Shown here piece by piece: positions 1-8,502 of a stretch of DNA of 64,000 nt. Positions within the stretch are counted from its first letter, which is position 1, and every line of letters starts with the position of its first letter. The stretch lies in the NCBI RefSeq assembly GCF_006438925.1, contig NZ_RCZA01000015.1:62001-126000 (forward strand), read 5' to 3'. The position numbers and the translations under genes were made by a program. The DNA is from Pseudomonas mandelii. Lineage in GTDB: Bacteria; Pseudomonadota; Gammaproteobacteria; Pseudomonadales; Pseudomonadaceae. The notes under the pieces are model-generated. The model was not told where the DNA came from, searched no databases, and saw nothing but the letters and a program-made list of their open reading frames with translations.

Positions 1-1455
1 AATCTCGGCAAAACGTCGACGGATTTCGTCGAGCACTTTGTGGGCCGATTCGAGATCGGTGTCCGGCATGACGATCGCGAACTCTTCACCGCCGTAACGG
101 CCGATGAAATCGGTCTTGCGCAAGCGTTGCTTGAGAAACAGCGCCAGGCTCTTGATCACCCGATCGCCCATGGGGTGGCCGTGGCTGTCGTTGACTCGTT
201 TGAAGTGGTCGATGTCGAGCATCGCAAAGCTCAGCGGCTTGCTCTCGCGGCGGGCGCGGAAGCTGCAGTCTTCGAGCAATTGCAGAATGTGCGTGTGGTT
301 GTACAGCCCGGTAAGGCTGTCGCGGACCATCCGCGCTTTCAGATTGCGCGCCCGCGCCGCGCGGTTGCGCACGGTGGTGATCAGGTGCCGGGGCTTGATC
401 GGTTTGGTCAGGAAGTCGTCGCCGCCCTCGCTCATCGCGTCGAGCTGTTTGTCCAGATCGTCCTCGGCCGACAGGTAAATGATCGGCACGCTGACGTAGC
501 GGTCGTTGTGGCGGATCACTTTGGCCAGTTCAGTACCGGTGCAGGCCGGCATGTACATGTCGAGGATGATCAGGTCTGGCTGGAAGTCCGCGAGCTCGGC
601 CATGGCCTGGATCGGCTCGATCAAGGTCCGCGTGACGATCCCGGCGCTATTGAGCAGGCGCTCGGTGTGCAAGGCCTGGGCGCGGGAGTCGTCGATGATC
701 AGCACTTTATAAGGTTCGTACTGGGCGACGCAGGTCAGGACTTCGATTTTCTCCAGCAAGCTCGAGGCTTCGAGGGTGCCGGTCAGGAACTCCTGGCCAC
801 CGGCACGCACGGCGGCGAGGCGGGTAGGGGTATCGGTTTCGTGCAGGCTGAAGAATAACAGCGGCAATTGATGATCGAGGCCTTCCTGGGCTTCGGCGGC
901 CAGTTTCAGGCCGATGCCGGCGCCACTGAAGTCCACGTCCATGACGATCGCCGCGGGCAAGCGCTCGACCATCGAAGAGCGGAACGCCGCAACGCTGTCG
1001 AGGGCTTGAGCGCTGAGACCAAAAAATTCCAGCTGCTTGGCCAGGCGCTCGGCGCGGTCGTAATCCTGCAGCATCACGTAAATCGGCTTGCGCAGCGGCG
1101 GCAGAAAGGTCTGGTCCAACTGATCGCCATGGCGCAAGCCGGTGCGTGACAGGCGTTGCATCAAACGATTGAGGTCAGTGATCAGTCCGCTGCTCAGGCG
1201 TCCGCGATTGGCGTCGACAGCCTCCAGCGACTGACCGATGTGGCGTGCCAGCTGCGAGTGTTCAGGTTGTTCGAAACGTTCGGCGAAACGCAGCAGGCGC
1301 AGGTTGGCCTCGCTCAGTTCCGATAAGTCGGTGGTGGACCACTCGCTGCATTGCAGGCGCTGCCATATCTCAAGAATTTGACGTGCCTGATGAATTACCC
1401 GCTGGGCAAAGTGGTGCTTGAGGCGCTCACGGCTGGGGTCTTCTGGCTCGGTCAT
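1..1455 (-). CDS. gcbA: Diguanylate cyclase with two receiver domains, GcbA-like (3' end outside window)
   Basis: This enzyme makes cyclic di-GMP from GTP and promotes surface attachment. The visible 485 codons begin at ATG 1455 and run off the left edge. An N-terminal helical part is followed by a degenerate receiver-like domain (about residues 130-250), then a second receiver whose ILDMYMP motif puts the acceptor Asp near residue 299, then a GGDEF domain. The active-site motif is GGEEF near residue 453, preceded five residues earlier by RKTD, a proper inhibitory RxxD site, so product inhibition is expected. The symbol rests on domain order plus the neighbouring DUF2333, NUDIX, SUI1 and speA genes, the same order as around P. 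aeruginosa PA4843 (recalled synteny). The domain call is solid; the exact orthologue is inferred. Confidence 0.88.
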   Translation of the reverse strand, partial: MTEPEDPSRERLKHHFAQRVIHQARQILEIWQRLQCSEWSTTDLSELSEANLRLLRFAERFEQPEHSQLARHIGQSLEAVDANRGRLSSGLITDLNRLMQRLSRTGLRHGDQLDQTFLPPLRKPIYVMLQDYDRAERLAKQLEFFGLSAQALDSVAAFRSSMVERLPAAIVMDVDFSGAGIGLKLAAEAQEGLDHQLPLLFFSLHETDTPTRLAAVRAGGQEFLTGTLEASSLLEKIEVLTCVAQYEPYKVLIIDDSRAQALHTERLLNSAGIVTRTLIEPIQAMAELADFQPDLIILDMYMPACTGTELAKVIRHNDRYVSVPIIYLSAEDDLDKQLDAMSEGGDDFLTKPIKPRHLITTVRNRAARARNLKARMVRDSLTGLYNHTHILQLLEDCSFRARRESKPLSFAMLDIDHFKRVNDSHGHPMGDRVIKSLALFLKQRLRKTDFIGRYGGEEFAIVMPDTDLESAHKVLDEIRRRFAEI

Positions 1456-1741
1456 ATCCTGACTACTAGTTAGGGTGCATGCTGAGATCGACTGGTGGCT
1501 CTATGCTAGCACCTCTTTTCCATCGCATGAGTGTCGTGCGTCAATTAACTGCAAAGCGACCTTATTCAGTTAGTGACCGACTGGTCGCATAGGATCGAAG
1601 CTGTGCTTCATTTATAGTGGCCGTCGATCGTGGACATTGTGCGGGTAGTGTTAACGCAGGATTTAATGCGCGGCAAACGAGGCACGATGAGATAGGGTTG
1701 TGGTCGAACCGATGAACTCAAGTGATTGAAAGGATATCGCC
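1456..1741. other. Divergent intergenic region between gcbA and the DUF2333 gene
   Basis: This 286-base gap must hold the promoters for gcbA (leftward) and the DUF2333-NUDIX pair (rightward). It is more AT-rich than the flanking genes. A GAAAGGATATCGCC ribosome-binding region lies directly before ATG 1742. I found no small ORF, repeat or convincing operator. Confidence 0.5.
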
Positions 1742-2809
1742 ATGCTGGACTGGAAGAACCGCGCGGGCAGCGCGCCTGAACGTGCCGCTGAACCGAAATC
1801 GGCCACCCGCAGTTACTTGGGTGGCCTGTTGTTCAGCCGGGCGCTGGCCACTCTGATTGCCATTTACTTGCTGGTGGCTATTGCGCTGGGCTGGTACTGG
1901 AGCCAGGAACCTGCGCTGTTCCCGGTTCAGCAGAATGCTCAAATAGCCGCCGAGAAAGAAGGCAAGCAAATGGTCATCGGCTACACCACGGTCGAAACCC
2001 TCAAGACCGTCGCCGGTACTTTGCTGACCAAACCGGGTGGCTATATTTCCAACGACCGTTTCCCGCCGGGCCTGTGGATGGATAACACGCCGAGCTGGGA
2101 ATATGGCGTGCTGGTCCAGGTCCGTGACCTGAGTCGTGCGCTGCGTAAAGACTTCGCTCGTTCCCAGTCGCAGTCCACCGAAGACGCTGACCTGGCCAAG
2201 GCCGAGCCGCGCTTCAACTTCGACAACAAGAGCTGGGTGCTGCCTTCCAGTGAGTCCGAATACCAGGAAGGCATCAACTCCCTGAGCCGTTATCAGGCGC
2301 GCCTGTCCGACCCAAGTCAGAAAAGCGCGCTGTTCTATGCCCGCGCCGACAACCTGAACAACTGGCTGGGCGATGTCGGTACCCGTTTGGGTTCGCTGTC
2401 GCAACGGCTGTCGGCCAGCGTTGGCCGGGTCAAGCTCAACACGGCGCTGAAAACCGAAGTCATCGCTCCGGGTCAGGTGCCGCAGGTTGACGAAGAAATC
2501 GTTGAAACCCCGTGGATGCAGATCGATAACGTGTTCTACGAAGCTCGCGGTCAGGCCTGGGCCTTGTCCCATCTGCTGCGTGCCATCGAAGTCGACTTCG
2601 CCGATGTGCTGGCCAAGAAGAACGCCACGGTCAGCGTGCGTCAGATCATTCGTGAACTGGAAGCCTCGCAGGAACCGGTCTGGAGTCCTATGATCCTTAA
2701 TGGCAGCGGCTTCGGGGTGCTGGCCAACCATTCGCTGGTCATGGCCAACTACATCTCCCGGGCCAACGCCGCAGTGATCGATTTGCGTCAATTGCTCAAT
2801 CAGGGCTAA
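1742..2809 (+). CDS. DUF2333 family inner-membrane protein
   Basis: A 355-residue conserved proteobacterial protein of unknown function. One hydrophobic segment lies near residues 33-52 (LFSRALATLIAIYLLVAIAL), after a charged cytoplasmic start, so most of the protein should face the periplasm. The rest is soluble and helical, rich in Arg/Glu/Gln, with no enzyme motif that I recognise. The start has a good AAGGA site. The NUDIX gene begins 3 bases after its stop, so the two are almost certainly co-transcribed. The family call rests on overall sequence and on its place next to gcbA, as in P. aeruginosa PA4842. No function is proposed. Confidence 0.8.
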   Translation: MLDWKNRAGSAPERAAEPKSATRSYLGGLLFSRALATLIAIYLLVAIALGWYWSQEPALFPVQQNAQIAAEKEGKQMVIGYTTVETLKTVAGTLLTKPGGYISNDRFPPGLWMDNTPSWEYGVLVQVRDLSRALRKDFARSQSQSTEDADLAKAEPRFNFDNKSWVLPSSESEYQEGINSLSRYQARLSDPSQKSALFYARADNLNNWLGDVGTRLGSLSQRLSASVGRVKLNTALKTEVIAPGQVPQVDEEIVETPWMQIDNVFYEARGQAWALSHLLRAIEVDFADVLAKKNATVSVRQIIRELEASQEPVWSPMILNGSGFGVLANHSLVMANYISRANAAVIDLRQLLNQG

Positions 2810-2812
2810 GTC

Positions 2813-3370
2813 ATGGTCGATAGCGCCAGAGAGGTCGCGCACCGCGCGGCCTCGGATGCCGAACAGATCGCCTGGGTTGACGAGCAGGACAACCTGCTCG
2901 GCGCCCTGGTCCGCTCCGACCTGCGTGAACGCGGGCTGATCGGGCGCGGCACTTACATCATGCTGTTCAATTCCGCCGGTGAACTCTGCGTGCATCGACG
3001 CACGCTGAGCAAAGCCATTTATCCAGGTTTCTGGGACGTGGCGGCGGGGGGCATGGTACTAGCGACCGAAACCTACGCCGAATCGGCTGCCCGCGAGCTG
3101 GAAGAAGAGCTGGGCGTGAGCGGTGTGGAACTGACCGCCCATGACCACTTTTTCTTCGAAGACACCGGCAATCGACTCTGGTGCTCGGCGTTTTCGGCGG
3201 TGTGGGACGGCCCGTTGATCCTGCAACCGGAAGAGGTGCTGGAAGCGCGCTTTATCCCCGTTGATCAGGTCCTGCTGGAAATCCAGCAAAAGCCTTATTG
3301 CCCGGACTCTCTGGCCGCATTGAAGCGGTATCTTGGTTCTCGGGCGAATGACGTCGCAAAAGAGGCATAA
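2813..3370 (+). CDS. NUDIX hydrolase, YfcD-like
   Basis: A 185-residue NUDIX-fold pyrophosphohydrolase. The complete NUDIX box is visible at about residues 82-104: G, five residues, E, seven residues, then RELEEELGV, matching GX5EX7REUXEEXGU. The N-terminal DEQDNLLGALVRSDLRERGLIGRGTYIMLFNS and the HRRTLSKAIYPGFWDVAAGG stretch resemble the YfcD/IPP-isomerase-like branch, whose physiological substrate is not firmly established. It follows the DUF2333 gene by 3 bases and is probably translated from the same message. Length is normal for the family. The NUDIX assignment is certain, the substrate is unknown. Confidence 0.9.
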   Translation: MVDSAREVAHRAASDAEQIAWVDEQDNLLGALVRSDLRERGLIGRGTYIMLFNSAGELCVHRRTLSKAIYPGFWDVAAGGMVLATETYAESAARELEEELGVSGVELTAHDHFFFEDTGNRLWCSAFSAVWDGPLILQPEEVLEARFIPVDQVLLEIQQKPYCPDSLAALKRYLGSRANDVAKEA

Positions 3371-3452
3371 ATTGGCGCCGATTGGCTCTTAGCAAGTCGG
3401 CTTTTTGCCGTTACACTGCGCGACCTTTTCAAGCTGAACCGGCAATGCTTGT

Positions 3453-3543
3453 TGTAGGAGCTGCCGCAGGCTGCGATCTTTTGACTTTGCTTTTGAGTCA
3501 AAATCAAAAGATCGCAGCCTCGTTGCACTCGACAGCTCCTACA
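3453..3543. repeat. Paired REP element, family A (TGTAGGAGCTGCC)
   Basis: Two inverted copies of the unit GTAGGAGCTGCCGCAGGCTGCGATCTTTTG face each other around a short centre (TTTGACT..AGTCAAAA). Together they form a long potential hairpin between the NUDIX and SUI1 genes. The right arm carries the variant CGTTGCACTCGACAGCTCC. Confidence 0.9.
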
Positions 3544-3643
3544 GAGGATTTTCTGGTTCAGTAGCGCTGCCCCTGCCTGAGTGGGGCTTCGCGGTCGATG
3601 CCAAGTGCTGCGACCAGTCTTTGTCCTCCCAAGAGGATTGCCG

Positions 3644-4015
3644 GTGGCCAAAAAAGCCGCATCCTTCGCCGCCCTTGGTGGCCTGGTATTTTCCACCGAC
3701 GCAGGTCGTCATTGCCCGGATTGCAGTAAACCGGTGGATGCCTGCATCTGCAAACAGACCGTTATCCCGGCCGGCGACGGCATCGCTCGCGTGCGTCGCG
3801 AAAGCAAGGGGCGTGGCGGCAAGACGGTGACCACCATCACCGGCGTGCCGTTGGCCGAAGACGCACTCAAGGACCTGGCGACCACGTTGAAGAAACGTTG
3901 CGGGACCGGTGGTGCGTTGAAAGACGGAATCATTGAAATCCAGGGCGATCATGTCGAGCTACTCTTGGCCGAGCTGATCAAACACGGTTTCAAAGCGAAG
4001 AAGTCCGGCGGCTAG
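3644..4015 (+). CDS. yciH: SUI1/eIF1-like translation factor YciH
   Basis: A 123-residue bacterial homologue of eukaryotic initiation factor eIF1, thought to influence start-site fidelity or non-canonical translation. The N-terminus has a Cys cluster (HCPDCSKPVDACIC) that could bind metal. The C-terminal SUI1 fold includes KGRGGKTVTTITGVPL and KKRCGTGGALKDG. I chose the GTG at 3644 because AAGAGG lies 7 bases before it and the protein then begins at the expected VAKKAASFAALGGLVFST. The in-frame ATG at 3581 would add 21 residues and sits between a REP element and this site. It lies between the NUDIX gene and speA, as in P. aeruginosa (PA4840). Confidence 0.87.
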   Translation: MAKKAASFAALGGLVFSTDAGRHCPDCSKPVDACICKQTVIPAGDGIARVRRESKGRGGKTVTTITGVPLAEDALKDLATTLKKRCGTGGALKDGIIEIQGDHVELLLAELIKHGFKAKKSGG

Positions 4016-4020
4016 CAGCC

Positions 4021-4092
4021 TCTGTGAAAACCACCCTCGGCTTGATCCAGTCCTGACAGCAGGTCTGGCGTCGTCTACATGGTTTTCACAGA
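4021..4092. terminator. Long-loop inverted repeat after yciH
   Basis: TCTGTGAAAACCA (4021-4033) is perfectly repeated in inverted orientation as TGGTTTTCACAGA (4080-4092), with a 46-base loop, starting 5 bases after the yciH stop. There is no T-tract, so it is not a classical intrinsic terminator. It could stabilise the yciH 3' end or separate it from speA. Confidence 0.45.
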
Positions 4093-4229
4093 GCCTGTTC
4101 TGACCGGTTTCTAAACTCACTGCGGTCAGCGAGGTCTATCCCCTCGTTGACGAACCGTCATTTTCATTCTTTAGACTGCGCCGGCCTGAACCCAGGCGAC
4201 GCTCTATGACTTCTTTATAGGGGACTTCA

Positions 4230-6143
4230 ATGTCCGTACGACGCACACGCAAAGACGATGGCAGCCAATGGACAGTTGCGGACAGCCGCAGTGTTTACGG
4301 GATTCGCCATTGGGGGGCCGGGTACTTCGCGATCAATGACGCCGGTCGCGTCGAAGTTCGTCCGAACGGTCCGACCAGTTCGCCTATCGACCTGTTCGAG
4401 CAAGTCGACCAGCTGCGTAAAAGCGGCCTGTCCTTGCCGCTGCTGGTGCGTTTCCCTGACATTCTGCAAGACCGCGTGCGTCAGCTGACCGGCGCGTTCG
4501 ACGCCAACATCGAGCGTCTGGAATACCAGAGCAAGTACACCGCGCTGTACCCGATCAAGGTTAACCAGCAAGAAGCGGTGATCGAGAACATCATTGCGAC
4601 CCAGGACGTGTCCATTGGTCTTGAAGCCGGCTCCAAGCCTGAGCTGCTGGCCGTGCTGGCCCTGGCGCCGAAGGGCGGCACCATCGTCTGCAACGGCTAC
4701 AAGGACCGCGAATTCATTCGTCTGGCGCTGATGGGCCAAAAGCTCGGCCACAACGTGTTCATCGTGATCGAGAAAGAATCCGAAGTCGGCCTGGTGATCG
4801 AAGAAGCCGCCTCGCTCAAGGTCAAGCCTCAGGTTGGTTTGCGCGTGCGTCTGTCGTCCCTGGCGTCGAGCAAATGGGCCGACACCGGTGGCGAGAAATC
4901 CAAGTTCGGTCTGTCGGCGGCGCAACTGCTGTCGGTGGTCGAGCGTTTCCGCGCGGCGGGCCTGGATCAGGGCATTCGCCTGTTGCACTTCCACATGGGC
5001 TCGCAGATCGCCAACCTGGCGGACTACCAGCACGGTTTCAAGGAAGCGATTCGTTACTACGGCGAACTGCGCAACCTGGGCCTGCCGGTAGATCACATCG
5101 ACGTCGGTGGCGGTTTGGGCGTGGACTACGACGGTACGCACTCGCGCAACGCCAGCTCGATCAACTACGACATGGACGATTACGCCGGTGTCGTGGTCGG
5201 GATGCTCAAGGAATTCTGCGACGCGCAGAACCTGCCGCACCCGAACATCTTCTCCGAAAGCGGCCGTTCCCTGACCGCTCACCACGCGATGCTCGTGGTG
5301 CAAGTGACCGACGTCGAGAAGCACAACGACGACGTGCCGCAGATCGATAACAAGGAAGAACTGCCGGAAACCGTGCAGTGGCTGGTTGACCTGCTGGGCC
5401 CGACCGACATCGAGATGGTTACCGAAACCTACTGGCGCGCCACTCACTACATGAGCGACATCGCGACCCAGTACGCCGATGGCAAGTTGACCCTGGCCGA
5501 GAAAGCCCTGGCCGAGCAATGCTACTTCGCGGTGTGCCGTCGCCTGCACAACTCGTTGAAGGCTCGTCAGCGTTCGCACCGTCAGGTGCTCGACGAACTC
5601 AACGACAAGCTGGCCGACAAGTACATCTGCAACTTCTCGGTATTCCAGAGCCTGCCGGACACTTGGGCCATCGGCCAGGTCCTGCCGATCCTGCCGCTGC
5701 ACCGTCTCGACGAAGAGCCGCTGCGCCGTGCCGTGCTGCAAGACCTGACTTGCGACTCCGACGGCAAGATCAAGCAATACGTCGACGAGCAGAGCATCGA
5801 AACCAGCCTGCCGGTTCACGGTTTGAACGACGGTGAAGACTACCTGCTGGGTATCTTCCTGGTCGGCGCCTACCAGGAAATTCTCGGCGACATGCACAAC
5901 CTGTTCGGTGACACCGACTCGGTGAACATCTATCAGAACGCTGATGGCAGCGTGTACCACGCGGGTATCGAAACCCACGACACTATCGAAGACATGCTGC
6001 GTTACGTGCACTTGTCGCCGGAAGAGTTGATGACCCACTACCGCGACAAATGCGCCAGTGCCCGCATCACCGCCGCCGAGCGTACCCAATTCCTCGACGC
6101 GCTGCGTCTGGGTCTGACCCGTTCCTCTTACCTGTCTTCTTGA
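4230..6143 (+). CDS. speA: Biosynthetic arginine decarboxylase
   Basis: SpeA converts L-arginine to agmatine and CO2, the first step of the agmatine route to putrescine and spermidine. The 637-residue length is normal for this fold-III PLP enzyme. The PLP lysine is K110 in ALYPIKVNQ. Other family motifs are HFHMGSQI, DVGGGLGVDYDG and SESGRSLTAHHA. The C-terminal regulatory/dimer part includes CDSDGKI. ATG 4230 follows an AGGGGACTTCA ribosome-binding site. It is the last gene of the yciH-speA stretch, with its own 214-base upstream region. The call is essentially certain. Confidence 0.98.
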   Translation: MSVRRTRKDDGSQWTVADSRSVYGIRHWGAGYFAINDAGRVEVRPNGPTSSPIDLFEQVDQLRKSGLSLPLLVRFPDILQDRVRQLTGAFDANIERLEYQSKYTALYPIKVNQQEAVIENIIATQDVSIGLEAGSKPELLAVLALAPKGGTIVCNGYKDREFIRLALMGQKLGHNVFIVIEKESEVGLVIEEAASLKVKPQVGLRVRLSSLASSKWADTGGEKSKFGLSAAQLLSVVERFRAAGLDQGIRLLHFHMGSQIANLADYQHGFKEAIRYYGELRNLGLPVDHIDVGGGLGVDYDGTHSRNASSINYDMDDYAGVVVGMLKEFCDAQNLPHPNIFSESGRSLTAHHAMLVVQVTDVEKHNDDVPQIDNKEELPETVQWLVDLLGPTDIEMVTETYWRATHYMSDIATQYADGKLTLAEKALAEQCYFAVCRRLHNSLKARQRSHRQVLDELNDKLADKYICNFSVFQSLPDTWAIGQVLPILPLHRLDEEPLRRAVLQDLTCDSDGKIKQYVDEQSIETSLPVHGLNDGEDYLLGIFLVGAYQEILGDMHNLFGDTDSVNIYQNADGSVYHAGIETHDTIEDMLRYVHLSPEELMTHYRDKCASARITAAERTQFLDALRLGLTRSSYLSS

Positions 6144-6170
6144 GGTAAGGCACCGCTCTCATCAGGTTGT

Positions 6171-6203
6171 CTGAAAATGTTCCGCACGTAGCGGAAATTT
6201 CAG
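6171..6203. terminator. Hairpin downstream of speA
   Basis: CTGAAA-ATG-TTCCGC-ACGTA-GCGGAA-A-TTTCAG forms a two-part stem starting 28 bases after the speA stop. There is no clear T-run, so it may be a weak terminator or a 3'-end protecting hairpin. Further on, ACGCGAAA (6233-6240) and TTTCGCGT (6280-6287) form another inverted repeat before the vgrG-like gene. Confidence 0.5.
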
Positions 6204-6376
6204 ATGACTTGGTGGGATGCCTCTCTGATTTCACGCGAAATGACTTACATTCTTGACCATCCAAGCGATGTGGTCTTCTTTTCGCGTAGGTCATTTCCTA
6301 AGTTGTACTTCGGCACTCTACTCGGCCAACTCTCTCGGAGAGAATCCCCGACCGCCCCTCCTGTAGAGAATCGCCG

Positions 6377-7705
6377 ATGTTCAATCCAGTCAACGAGCCG
6401 TCATTTCGTCTGGATGTAGAGGGTCTGCCCGACCCCTTTGAGGTCTTGGCCTTTACCGGTAGAGAAGCCATCAGCGAGCCTTTTGTGTTCGACGTGGATC
6501 TGCTGATCGATGACCCGACACTCGACCTTGCAAGCCTGCTGTACCGTCCGGCCTTTTTGCATGTCGGGCCTGCGGGAAACGGCTTCCACGGACAATTGCA
6601 TGAACTCGTCCAGCGTGACCATGACTTGGCTGTCAGGCTCTGTCGCGTACGTCTGGGGCCGAAGCTGGCGTGCCTTTCCCTGCGCTTCAGTCAGCGAATT
6701 TTCAGTGCGCGCTCGGTGCCGCAAATCCTCAGTCAGGTGCTCAAGGAGCACGGTATTGCCGGCAAGAGTCGGCGCTTTGAGCTGAGTGGCGATTACCCTG
6801 CCCGTAAATTCTGTACGCAGTACCGGGAATCAGACCTGCAATTTATCCAGCGTCTGTGTGCCCAGGAACGGCTTCACTACCACTTCGAACACGGCGAGCG
6901 CGGGCATTGCGTGGTTTTCGGCGATGGTCAGGGGCGCTTTCGTTTCGGCGAGAGCGCGGTCTTCCAGGCCGAGAGCGAGCAATCGGCCGTGCGTCAGTTC
7001 AAGCTTCTGGGGTGCGCAGGGCAACGAACCGCGCCGATCGCCGAAGGTCGGACGGACCTGACGGCGCTGCGCAGCGGTCAGTTGATGCCGCTGTCCGGTC
7101 ATCCGATTGCCGACTGGAATCATCTCTGGCTGCTGACCCATGTGGAGCATCAGGGCCGCCAGGATTCAACGGCGTCCTACAGCAACCAGATCCGCGCGAT
7201 TCACTGGCAGGTGCCTTTTGTAGCGCCTCATTGCGCAGTGACACCCAGGATGCACAGCCTGCAACGGGCCTGGGTGGTCAACATTGATGAGTCATGCCCC
7301 GATCCGTCCAGACCGGTTGCCGTGCAATTTGACTGGCTCTATCAGGGCGAGGGCGCGGTGCCCAGCCACAGTTGGCTGCCGGTGGCCGCTGAACTGGGCG
7401 ACGCGGCAGTCACGCAGTTGAGTGAGGGCGTCGAGGTGGTGGTGAGTTTTATCGAGGGGGATCCGGATCAGCCACTGATTACCGGGTTTCTTCACGTCCC
7501 TTCGTCCGTTGAAGAGGCTGAGGAGGTCGACCCTCCGCGCACATCCGCGACAGATGATGTCGAGGGCTTGCTGGCGCTTCTGCAATCGAGCGAACCATTG
7601 ATGCTGCTATGTCTGCTGCCCGGTGGCGGCAGTTTCAACCATTGCACGCAGACCCTCTGCACCTGCCGGGCGGCGAAGCGGTTTGGCCAGAGCAGTTCGG
7701 CATGA
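6377..7705 (+). CDS. vgrG: Short VgrG-type spike protein without beta-helix tip
   Basis: A 442-residue protein related to the VgrG spike of type VI secretion systems. The N-terminal two-thirds matches the phage tail-hub-like (gp27) part: FNPVNEPSFRLDVEG, EPFVFDVDLL, the QYRESDLQFIQRLCAQERLHYHF motif and HCVVFGD. An OB-fold (gp5/base-V) part follows, ending in EVVVSFIEGDPDQPLITGFLH. Typical VgrGs then continue into a long beta-helix needle of 150 or more residues. This one stops about 80 residues later in a tail with H422, C423, C428 and C430. The stop overlaps the start of the next gene (ATGA). No hcp, clpV or sheath gene is in the window, so this is an orphan locus. The family is clear; function as a spike is uncertain. 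Confidence 0.8.
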   Translation: MFNPVNEPSFRLDVEGLPDPFEVLAFTGREAISEPFVFDVDLLIDDPTLDLASLLYRPAFLHVGPAGNGFHGQLHELVQRDHDLAVRLCRVRLGPKLACLSLRFSQRIFSARSVPQILSQVLKEHGIAGKSRRFELSGDYPARKFCTQYRESDLQFIQRLCAQERLHYHFEHGERGHCVVFGDGQGRFRFGESAVFQAESEQSAVRQFKLLGCAGQRTAPIAEGRTDLTALRSGQLMPLSGHPIADWNHLWLLTHVEHQGRQDSTASYSNQIRAIHWQVPFVAPHCAVTPRMHSLQRAWVVNIDESCPDPSRPVAVQFDWLYQGEGAVPSHSWLPVAAELGDAAVTQLSEGVEVVVSFIEGDPDQPLITGFLHVPSSVEEAEEVDPPRTSATDDVEGLLALLQSSEPLMLLCLLPGGGSFNHCTQTLCTCRAAKRFGQSSSA

Positions 7706-8484
7706 ACGTCGCGACCCCGCAATGGCTATTGCTGGACGTACCGGGTGCGCCACAGGCGGGGGCGATGCTGCAACAGCAGTTTGCGCATGCCCGGTGGTTC
7801 TGGTTGTTCGAAGGCACTGAGTGGCATGCGTTGCGTGAACACGGCCCGGCCCTGATCGACCTTCGGACATGCCCAATGCTGGCCGGGTTGTGCCACAGCG
7901 AAGTGCCCCTCTGGCGCGGCTTGCTGATGGCCAGCGAGGCGCCTTCGCCTCTGTTGCTGGAGCATTTGCGTCGCATGCTCACGGTCACGCTCGGTCTGCA
8001 TCACCGAGCCTTGTTGAGTTACTACAACCCGCAAACGGCCAGTTATTTGTTCGATGCCTGCGATGCGCAGGAGCTGAGTCGCTGGCTGGGTCCCATCAGC
8101 CATTTGCGTTGGTTCGGCGGGACGTGGGCCGACCGCGCGATCGGCAGTCAGGGCTGGCAGCAGTTGGTCAATCCGGGGCTTGCCGTCAGCCCGTTGGCGA
8201 TTGAAGAAAACCTCAGTCCTCGTCAGCAGGAAAAACTGCAAACCTGCCTGCTGGAGCAGCATGCCTGGCACTGGAGTCGATCCACCGGGACTGACTACAA
8301 CACGTTGTGGTCCCACGTGCAGGAAGGGCTGGCGCTGGATTTTACCGAGCGCCCGGTACTCGATGACTGGTTATGGCTACGCTTGCAGTACCCCGGCGCT
8401 TTGCCTGGGCACGCATTGCCGGGGCTCACCCAGCAGGAGCGTCTCGATAGCCTGCGCAACCGGTGGCAGAACGATCAGCCCTGA
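7702..8484 (+). CDS. DUF4123 adaptor (T6SS effector chaperone, Tap/TEC type)
   Basis: A 260-residue DUF4123 protein. Members of this family load toxic effectors onto a cognate VgrG spike. The domain start is recognisable as WLLLDVPGAPQAGAMLQQQF, followed by WFWLFEGTEWHALREHGPALIDLR and the aromatic FGGTWADRAIG region. I chose ATG 7702 because it overlaps the vgrG stop as ATGA, which suggests coupled translation, and because the domain begins right after it. The frame stays open upstream to an ATG at 7609, inside vgrG. Its place directly after vgrG supports an adaptor role. The cargo should be a nearby gene; the next one encodes a lipoprotein esterase. Confidence 0.78.
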   Translation: MNVATPQWLLLDVPGAPQAGAMLQQQFAHARWFWLFEGTEWHALREHGPALIDLRTCPMLAGLCHSEVPLWRGLLMASEAPSPLLLEHLRRMLTVTLGLHHRALLSYYNPQTASYLFDACDAQELSRWLGPISHLRWFGGTWADRAIGSQGWQQLVNPGLAVSPLAIEENLSPRQQEKLQTCLLEQHAWHWSRSTGTDYNTLWSHVQEGLALDFTERPVLDDWLWLRLQYPGALPGHALPGLTQQERLDSLRNRWQNDQP

Positions 8485-8502
8485 GCACGAGGTTCAACAT
8501 CG

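Noticed and set aside
1718..2995. A 425-codon antisense frame over the DUF2333 and NUDIX genes
   Set aside because: It spans two real genes and the space between. The composition is that of a shadow frame, and the NUDIX box is intact on the plus strand.
4227..6089. A 620-codon open frame antisense to speA
   Set aside because: It is the shadow of a GC-rich gene: the plus strand encodes a complete SpeA with all motifs. The antisense protein is His/Val/Gln-rich with no family features.
7609..7701. Longer start for the DUF4123 gene, inside vgrG
   Set aside because: ATG 7702 overlaps the vgrG stop (ATGA) and lies just before the domain. The upstream codons look like read-through of vgrG in another frame.
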